From an uncultured Pseudomonadota bacterium (GTDB lineage: Bacteria; Myxococcota_A; UBA796; GCA-2862545): DNA of 64,000 nt. The stretch lies in the NCBI GenBank assembly GCA_913061235.1, contig CAJXTB010000009.1, positions 230,840 to 294,839 of the forward strand, written 5' to 3'. Position 1 is the first letter of the stretch. Each line of letters starts with the position of its first letter. Position numbers and translations under genes: made by a program. This document shows positions 58,560-64,000 of the stretch, piece after piece. Below the pieces are notes generated by a model. It was not told the origin of the DNA. It did no database searches and saw only the letters and a list, made by a program, of their open reading frames with translations.

Positions 58560-61211
58560 AACCATGAGCTGACCGGCCCAGTCGCTCAGCTGTCCGGTCT
58601 GCTCGCAGCTATTGTCGTCTAGCAGCGCCCATCCCGTCGGAAGAAGTCCACTGACCTCGACACCTGGCGTGGCGCCAAAGAACCGAAGATTCGGCCGACC
58701 GAAGAAGCCGAGATGGTCGAGCATGCTCGGACCGTCCGCACACTCACCGCGGACTGTGAGAGCGGGGCCTACATTGACTGCGGCGTTCTCGGACGTGCTC
58801 ACTAGGTCTTCAGGCAGGGCCACGTAGGTGTAGATGTGCTCCGCCCACTGTCCGTCTGGTGTGACCGAGCCCATGGCCAGCTCACGGACGGGACCGTCGT
58901 AGGAGGCGATGGTCTTGGAGTACGGCCCTCCACCCGTGTATCGGCCGGTAGAGGCCGACCAACCAATCGGCTCGTCAGAGGGGTCGGGTGCAGCCACACA
59001 GTCAGACACGCCCTCGCAGCCGGTCTCGCTGCGTGCCAGAAGCGTCCATCCGCCCGTCATGAGGTCCATGTCGCAGTACACCACGGCACCGTCGTTGAGG
59101 GTGTGTGGACCGGTCTGAGCGCCGGGGACCTGCTGAATGAGTGCGGCACAGGTGGGTGCGGAGGTCGGGCAGCCGGCTCCTGGGTAGACGCTGGCGTTGT
59201 CATCGTCGCAGTCATCGCCACCGAGTGCGGAGGCTACGACGCCGTCACCATCGGCATCGAGACCGTCTACGCGGTCGCAGTTCTGGTCAATCCCGTCTAC
59301 GGTGTCGTCCAAGGCATCGGGGCCAATCGCGGCGTTGTAGTCGTCGCAGTCTGGGCCTCCGAGAACCGCGGAGATGGCACCGTCGCCGTCTGCGTCGCTG
59401 GGAAGGTCGCTCGCACAGCCCCACGTGGTTCCAAGTCCGGTGGCCAGCGCAACAATCTCGCCGGTGGTGGTGTCGAAGGTGTAGGTGGCGTCGGTGTGGT
59501 CGTTGACAATGAGGTTGTCGTTGCCGAGCGGGTCCGCACAGCTTCCGTACAGAATGAGGTCGGTGTCGAGTGGCTCAGCGTCGGCGGGACGCGAGAGACG
59601 AATGATGCGTGGTGGCTGGCCGGGGAGGCCGACTTCTTGCACACCGCCGCCCCGGCCGGAGACGTAAAAGCCGCCCGCAGCCGAAGGAATCAACAGGTTT
59701 GGCTGGAGTGTTGGCGTGGCGAGGCGTTCGCTCAGGCCGGTCTCGGGGTCTCCGGTCCACACACCGGGTTGGGTGCGGCTGGTGAAGCTGACGTTGGTCT
59801 CTCCTGCGCGTCTGTAGGCGCCGATGAGCGTTCCACGAGTCTCCACCAACAGCGTGGCCTCGCCGCTGTCTGGGTTGAGCTCGAACACCCCTTGGCTGGG
59901 TACTGCGACAATGAGGGTGTCCGTGGAGAAGTCGTACTGGATCCCATGGAGAAAACCGAGTTCTAGCTCGTAGGTGCGGACCACAGAGCCGTCCTCGCCG
60001 CTGAAGCGAACCACGTTCCCGAGCAGGTAGGAGCTTGCGTAGATGTCACCGTCTGGACCCACCGCTACGTCAATGTTCTCGTCGCCGGTCTCGGCGGTCC
60101 AGATGCGCTCTCCGGTCAGGCGGTTGAGGGCCCACAGCTCGCCGGTGTAGCGGTCGATGACGTAGAGGGTGGGGACGTAGTCGCCGTCGCCAGCGCAGTC
60201 GTTGTCGAGGCCATCTGCGGGTCGGTCAGGGGCGCCTGGGTAGACGTCGGCAAGGGTGTCGTCGCAGTCGGTATTGTCGATGACGTGGGTGTCTGGCACA
60301 TCGCAGAACAGGGCGCTGTTGTTGGGGTTTCCGTAGCTATCGGCGTCGGCGTCTTCGTAGGCTGTGACCGCGTTCTGTGATGAGGCGGGGTCTACGATGT
60401 CGTCGCAGTTGTTGTCGATGCCGTCGCACACCTCAATGGCGTCTGGATTGGTGGCACGGTCGCTGTCCGCACAGTCGGTGTTGTCGGTGACGCGGTCAAT
60501 GGGGAGGACGCAGGAGACGGCGAGGTCGGTTGGGTCGCCAAAGCCGTCAGCGTCTACGTCAGCGTAGTGATTGACTGCGTCTACAGCGGTGTCTTCGTCC
60601 ACTTGGCCGTCGCAGTTGTTGTCGACGGTGTCGCACACTTCCTCGGCGTCTGGATTGATGGCGGTGAGGGTGTCGTCGCAGTCCAGGTCGCTCTCGACGT
60701 AGCCCTGTGGAACCTCGCAGCTCACTACACTGTCTTCGGCGTCTCCGAAGCCGTCGTCGTCCGTGTCTGCGTACCAGGTGGCTTGGTCTACGGCATCGGT
60801 GTCTACGACATCATCGCAGTTGTTGTCGCGGCCATCGCAGACCTCGGTGGCGCCGGGGTTGACGTCCGCGTTGGCGTCGTTGCAGTCGCCTGGGATTGCT
60901 GAGTACCCGTCGGGTTGCGCACATTGCACGAGGAGCTCGGCGTCTCTGCCCACGCCGTCTTCGTCGGCGTCGCGGTACCAGGTCTGTGCGTTGGCAGCGG
61001 CGTCTTCGTCGATATCGCCGTCGCAGTTGTTGTCGATTCCGTCGCACAGCTCTTCGGCGTCTGGAAATGTGAGTGCGTCGCCGTCATTGCAGTCGGTGTC
61101 TGCGGTGAACCCGTCGCCATCCGAGTCGGGTGAGGCCGGATCGATAGTCGAGCGCTTGCAGCCGGTGGCGAGGGCGACAACGAGTAGGGAACACAGGACG
61201 GTGCGATGCAT
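58554..61211 (-). CDS. Lipoprotein with MopE metal-binding repeats, beta-propeller and fibrinogen-like domain
   Basis: Lipoprotein of 885 residues (lipobox ALATGC). Five MopE-type repeats fill residues 28-345, each with DxDxDGxG and DCND...CDGIDNNCD motifs; two more (DADGDGAISAVLGGPDCDD, DADGDGVVASALGGDDCDD) lie near 620-690. Between them is a six- to seven-bladed propeller (YVIDRYTGELWALNRLTG; NIDVAVGPDGDIYASS). The C-terminus (about 690-885) resembles a fibrinogen-related domain: GGWTLLAR after VVYCDMD. MopE repeats of Methylococcus bind copper via modified Trp; here they probably bind calcium. Likely a surface adhesin or signalling protein. It is next to mnmG with 42 bases between. Confidence 0.85.
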   Translation of the reverse strand: MHRTVLCSLLVVALATGCKRSTIDPASPDSDGDGFTADTDCNDGDALTFPDAEELCDGIDNNCDGDIDEDAAANAQTWYRDADEDGVGRDAELLVQCAQPDGYSAIPGDCNDANADVNPGATEVCDGRDNNCDDVVDTDAVDQATWYADTDDDGFGDAEDSVVSCEVPQGYVESDLDCDDTLTAINPDAEEVCDTVDNNCDGQVDEDTAVDAVNHYADVDADGFGDPTDLAVSCVLPIDRVTDNTDCADSDRATNPDAIEVCDGIDNNCDDIVDPASSQNAVTAYEDADADSYGNPNNSALFCDVPDTHVIDNTDCDDTLADVYPGAPDRPADGLDNDCAGDGDYVPTLYVIDRYTGELWALNRLTGERIWTAETGDENIDVAVGPDGDIYASSYLLGNVVRFSGEDGSVVRTYELELGFLHGIQYDFSTDTLIVAVPSQGVFELNPDSGEATLLVETRGTLIGAYRRAGETNVSFTSRTQPGVWTGDPETGLSERLATPTLQPNLLIPSAAGGFYVSGRGGGVQEVGLPGQPPRIIRLSRPADAEPLDTDLILYGSCADPLGNDNLIVNDHTDATYTFDTTTGEIVALATGLGTTWGCASDLPSDADGDGAISAVLGGPDCDDYNAAIGPDALDDTVDGIDQNCDRVDGLDADGDGVVASALGGDDCDDDNASVYPGAGCPTSAPTCAALIQQVPGAQTGPHTLNDGAVVYCDMDLMTGGWTLLARSETGCEGVSDCVAAPDPSDEPIGWSASTGRYTGGGPYSKTIASYDGPVRELAMGSVTPDGQWAEHIYTYVALPEDLVSTSENAAVNVGPALTVRGECADGPSMLDHLGFFGRPNLRFFGATPGVEVSGLLPTGWALLDDNSCEQTGQLSDWAGQLMVR

Positions 61212-61253
61212 GGCGGACTCCGAAGTGGCGGGAGCCTACACGCTGGATGCCGA

Positions 61254-63110
61254 CTACGCTTGTGCGCTGTACTTCACCATCATGGCGGCCAGCTGCTGCA
61301 CAGCGGCGGCGGTGACACCGGGCACACGGGCGGCTTGGCCCAAAGTCTTGGGCTGTGCGGCATCTAGGCGCTCGCGGACTTCTGTCGAGACGCTGCGGAT
61401 GTCCGCCCACACCCAGTTTGGCGGGAACGGAAGTGTGTCCTGACCGCGCATGGCTTCCGCTTGCCGCTCGGCCTTGGCGATGTAGCCTTCGTAGCGGACG
61501 TCGGTCGTCAGCTGCTCAGCGACGAGGATTGGCAGCTCTGGTAGAGAGGGGGCGACGGTGCGGACGTCGTCCCAGTCCACTCCTTGGCGCTTGAGGAGCT
61601 CGCGTGCGGTCATCGGGCCCTTGATGTCCCCGATGCCAGCGTCTGCGAAGGCCTGCTTGGTGGCGACGGACGGGGTCAGCTGGACGTTCAGGGCGTCTGC
61701 TGCGGCGTCGTACCGCTCCGAGCGCTCCGTAAAGCGTTCCCACTCCTGGTCGCTCACAAGGCCCCATTCTCGGCCTGTAGGCATGAGACGACGGTCGGCG
61801 TTGTCTTCACGCAGCAGCAAGCGGTGTTCGGCTCGGCTGGTGAACATTCGGTAGGGCTCGCCGCCAACGCCTCGGGTGACGAGGTCGTCGATCATCACGC
61901 CAATGTAGGCGGCGTCGCGAGCGAGCTGGAAGGTGGTGCCCGTGGCTGCGCTGACTCCTGCTACGAGCCCCTGTGCAGCGGCTTCTTCGTAGCCACTGGT
62001 GCCGTTGACCTGGCCGGCCATGAACAGGCCTGGCACGTTGCGGTGCTGAAGGTCGTGGCCCAGGTCCCGTGGGTCCGCGAAGTCGTACTCGACGGCGTAG
62101 CCAGGCACCAAGATGCGCGCGTTCTCCATGCCGGTGATTGAGTGGACGTAGTCGACCTGCACGTCCAGAGGCAGTGAGGTCGACAGGCCATTTGGGTAGA
62201 CGCGCTTGGTATTGAGGCCTTCGGGCTCCAGAAAGACCAGGTGACGTTCCTTGTCTGGAAAGCGAACCACCTTGTCTTCGATACTTGGGCAGTAGCGTGG
62301 ACCGGTGCCCTCAATCACTCCGCTGAACAGGGGAGAGCGGTGAATCTGCTTGGCGATGATGTCGTGCGTCTTGGCGTTGGTGTACACCATGTGGCAGTTG
62401 ATCTGCGGCAGTCGGGGCCCAGGTTCAGCGAAGGAAAAACGGCCTTCGGGCACGGTGTCGTGTTGAACATCAATGCGGTCCCAGTCAATGGTATCGCTGT
62501 CCAGTCGTGGCGGAGTTCCCGTCTTCAGACGGCCAAGTCGCAGGCCCAAGTCGGCCAAGCTGCCGGACAGTGCGTGTGCGGCGCCGTCTCCAACACGTCC
62601 GCCGATGGTCTTGACGTCTCCGGTGTGCAGGATGCCGGCGAGAAAGGTGCCGGCAGTCAGGATGACCGCGGGTGCGTGGAGCTCCGAGCCGTCTCCTAGG
62701 ATGACGCCAGAGACGTGTCCGCTGGTCATGCGGATGGCTGCAACCTCGCCTTCGAGAAGGGTCAGACCCTGGGTCTGAGCCAGAACCCTCTGCATCTCGA
62801 GGGGGTAGGCGTCGATGTCTACCTGTGCGCGAGAGGCCTGTACGGCGAGTCCCTTGCGCGTGTTGAGCCGGCGAAACTGGATGCACGTGGCGTCGGCTAC
62901 TTTGGCCATGATTCCGCCGAGGGCATCGATCTCGCGAACGAGATTGCCCTTGGCCAAACCACCAATCGCGGGATTGCACGACAGGCGGCCAATGTGCTTG
63001 AGATGCAGGGTGATGACAGCCACCCGCTTGCCCAAGCGTGCGACGGCCGCAGCGGCTTCACAACCGGCATGGCCGGCGCCGATAACGATGACATCGTACG
63101 CTTGAGACAT
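61254..63110 (-). CDS. mnmG: tRNA uridine-5-carboxymethylaminomethyl modification enzyme MnmG
   Basis: FAD-dependent partner of MnmE that modifies the wobble uridine of certain tRNAs; 618 residues, normal length. FAD motif VIVIGAGHAGCEAAAAVARLG at the N-terminus, family signatures CNPAIGGLAKGNLVREIDALGG, GRFSFAEPGPR, GQVNGTSGYEEAAAQGL, and the C-terminal PFPPNWVWADIRSVSTEVRERL. ATG at 63110; a weak ribosome-binding site precedes it. The mnmE, dnaA and rpmH genes of the usual origin neighbourhood are not in the window. mnmG is separated from rsmG by about 8 kb. Confidence 0.97.
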   Translation of the reverse strand: MSQAYDVIVIGAGHAGCEAAAAVARLGKRVAVITLHLKHIGRLSCNPAIGGLAKGNLVREIDALGGIMAKVADATCIQFRRLNTRKGLAVQASRAQVDIDAYPLEMQRVLAQTQGLTLLEGEVAAIRMTSGHVSGVILGDGSELHAPAVILTAGTFLAGILHTGDVKTIGGRVGDGAAHALSGSLADLGLRLGRLKTGTPPRLDSDTIDWDRIDVQHDTVPEGRFSFAEPGPRLPQINCHMVYTNAKTHDIIAKQIHRSPLFSGVIEGTGPRYCPSIEDKVVRFPDKERHLVFLEPEGLNTKRVYPNGLSTSLPLDVQVDYVHSITGMENARILVPGYAVEYDFADPRDLGHDLQHRNVPGLFMAGQVNGTSGYEEAAAQGLVAGVSAATGTTFQLARDAAYIGVMIDDLVTRGVGGEPYRMFTSRAEHRLLLREDNADRRLMPTGREWGLVSDQEWERFTERSERYDAAADALNVQLTPSVATKQAFADAGIGDIKGPMTARELLKRQGVDWDDVRTVAPSLPELPILVAEQLTTDVRYEGYIAKAERQAEAMRGQDTLPFPPNWVWADIRSVSTEVRERLDAAQPKTLGQAARVPGVTAAAVQQLAAMMVKYSAQA

Positions 63111-63116
63111 CTGGAC

Positions 63117-63602
63117 TTACTCGCTGGGAGCGACGGTCACGGTGATGGTCTTGGACCAGTCCGGGCCGTAGGATTCGTGCATGCCGTTGGCGAACTGAAG
63201 GGTCAGCGTGTGCTCGCCTGAGGTCAGCGGGACCATGGCTTCGAGCTGTCCGCCACCGAAGTGGATGTGGGTCTCGTCGCTTGGGACCACGGTGCCTTCG
63301 GGGACGGGCTCGCCATCAACGATGATGTGGTGGTGGCCGCTGCCTTCGATGATCTCGCCGGCTGGGTGAACGGTCTTGCCGTGAACGCCCATGACCACGT
63401 GGACCGGGGAGGTGACGGCGGTACCGGTCAGGTCGGCTTCGTTGGTGACCATCACGCCGTCAGCCATTGCTGGCTCTTCCGCTCCGGGGACCAAGACAGG
63501 CTCTACAACCGGCTCAACAGCAGGTGCGGCAGCCGGCTCAACGTCGGCGGTTCCGCCGCAAGCAACGAGGGTCAGGGCAAGTAGGTGGGTCCAGCGCAAC
63601 AT
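63117..63602 (-). CDS. DUF4399-type lipoprotein
   Basis: Lipoprotein of 161 residues: signal ending TLVAC, then an Ala/Pro/Val/Glu-rich linker (residues 20-45). The DUF4399 domain follows: VHVVMGVHGKTVHPAGEI, GSGHHHIIVDGEP and THIHFGGGQLEAMVPLTSGEHTLTLQF, ending FANGMHESYGP. The clustered His residues suggest metal binding; some homologs are linked to copper or calcium handling, by family knowledge only. GGAGG precedes the ATG at 63602. It lies 6 bases upstream of mnmG on the same strand and may share its transcript. Confidence 0.82.
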   Translation of the reverse strand: MLRWTHLLALTLVACGGTADVEPAAAPAVEPVVEPVLVPGAEEPAMADGVMVTNEADLTGTAVTSPVHVVMGVHGKTVHPAGEIIEGSGHHHIIVDGEPVPEGTVVPSDETHIHFGGGQLEAMVPLTSGEHTLTLQFANGMHESYGPDWSKTITVTVAPSE

Positions 63603-63660
63603 TCGGCCTCCAGTGCGGGAACATCCGCGGGGACGGGCGCGTAACCCCGTTACCCAAAAG

Positions 63661-63695
63661 CGGAAACCCGCCGCGCCATTGTGGCGCGACGGGTT
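63661..63695 (-). terminator. Intrinsic terminator, minus strand
   Basis: AACCCGCCGCGCCA (63665-63678) and TGGCGCGACGGGTT (63682-63695) pair over 14 bp with one mismatch and a TTG loop. On the minus strand it is followed by TTCCGCTTTT. It would end transcripts from the gene entering at 64000, before the DUF4399 gene. The 63603-63866 gap holds nothing else that I can support. Confidence 0.65.
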
Positions 63696-63866
63696 GCAGG
63701 GCAGTCTTCGTGGAAGAGGGCCGGTCTAGCGGCCGGGTAGGGACTGTGGCAGGCACGCTTCGGTCTCAATGGTCTCGCAGATCGGCTCGGCACCGAACCC
63801 CGGCGTAGCTGGTGTTCACAACCGGACATGGGGTGGTTGTTATGGTTGTCGCTGGGAATCGACCGC

Positions 63867-64000
63867 CTACGGCGCGCGAGTGACGGTCAGAACGTCTGGA
63901 TACGCGATGTGCAGACGCATGTCGTCTCCGAAGTCCCGTCCGGCTTTGAAGACGACCTCGGTGCCGTCGGGCCACGCCACAACCAGCTCGGCGCCGTTGT
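63867..64000 (-). CDS. C-terminal fragment of an unidentified gene running off the window
   Basis: The last 43 codons of a minus-strand gene are visible, ending in TAG at 63867-63869: the reading frame includes AELVVAWPDGTEVVFKAG, DFGDDMRLHIAYP and DVLTVTRAP. It looks like a beta-rich domain end. The start lies outside the window; identity cannot be judged. Confidence 0.5.
   Translation of the reverse strand, partial: NGAELVVAWPDGTEVVFKAGRDFGDDMRLHIAYPDVLTVTRAP

Noticed and set aside
63390..63405. CCACGTGGACC near the DUF4399 gene
   Set aside because: The core palindrome is shorter than parS, with several mismatches outside CCACGTGG.
1..64000. tRNA, rRNA, CRISPR arrays, insertion sequences
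   Set aside because: No TTCGA-loop cloverleaf patterns, no spaced direct repeats of the CRISPR kind, and no transposase motifs were found by reading.

Overview
The window reads as one contiguous piece of a free-living bacterial chromosome with moderately high G+C. It most resembles Myxococcota (the former Deltaproteobacteria with myxobacteria-like genomes). The evidence is circumstantial: 16-bp parS sites with the sequence TGTTCCACGTGGAACA, known from Myxococcus, next to parA and parB; a lipoprotein with MopE-type metal-binding repeats; many large lipoproteins and repeat-rich secreted proteins; and a GlyGly-rich, Asp-rich secretome. I cannot name a genus. No rRNA, tRNA, CRISPR array, insertion sequence or phage module is visible.

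Left part (1-14.3 kb): a tightly overlapping minus-strand operon (multiheme c-type cytochrome lipoprotein, serine esterase, MltA-like transglycosylase); then a plus-strand run (secreted protein, DUF2288, SecD-like lipoprotein, DUF2914 membrane protein, alanine/glycine symporter whose ribosome-binding site lies in a hairpin); then an MDR oxidoreductase, an Asp/Thr-repeat lipoprotein and a 1,681-residue repeat protein. The lipoprotein signal of that large protein is separated from the body by an in-frame TAG.

Middle-left (14.5-25 kb): two paralogous membrane proteins with a degenerate J-like N-terminus. The second sits in an overlapping operon with an HscC-type Hsp70 and an unknown protein, directly behind an integron attC-like site. 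Between the paralogs are an alginate-export-family porin, a DoxX protein and a divergent LysR regulator. A membrane histidine kinase follows.

Middle (25-43 kb): acetyltransferase, class 3 lipase, a tandemly duplicated two-gene cassette of small exported proteins, PDZ protein, FAD-linked oxidase, an ECF sigma factor coupled to a putative anti-sigma factor, a second histidine kinase paralogous to the first, an acyltransferase plus SDR pair, and a 1,948-residue protein that joins an M48-type metallopeptidase, TerB-like segments, an SF1 helicase and a degenerate Vsr-like domain. This last gene is the best candidate here for an undescribed system.

Right part (42.7-64 kb): uridine kinase, parB, parA, a parS cluster, lipoproteins (one ferritin-like, one with parS inside its coding sequence), tail-fibre-like and VWA/DUF4476 secreted proteins, zinc-ribbon protein, rsmG, several exported proteins, a TetR/P450 divergent pair, a MopE/propeller/fibrinogen-like lipoprotein, mnmG, and a DUF4399 lipoprotein. 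The usual mnmG-rsmG-parA-parB neighbourhood is present but broken up by about 17 kb of accessory genes, with rsmG inverted.
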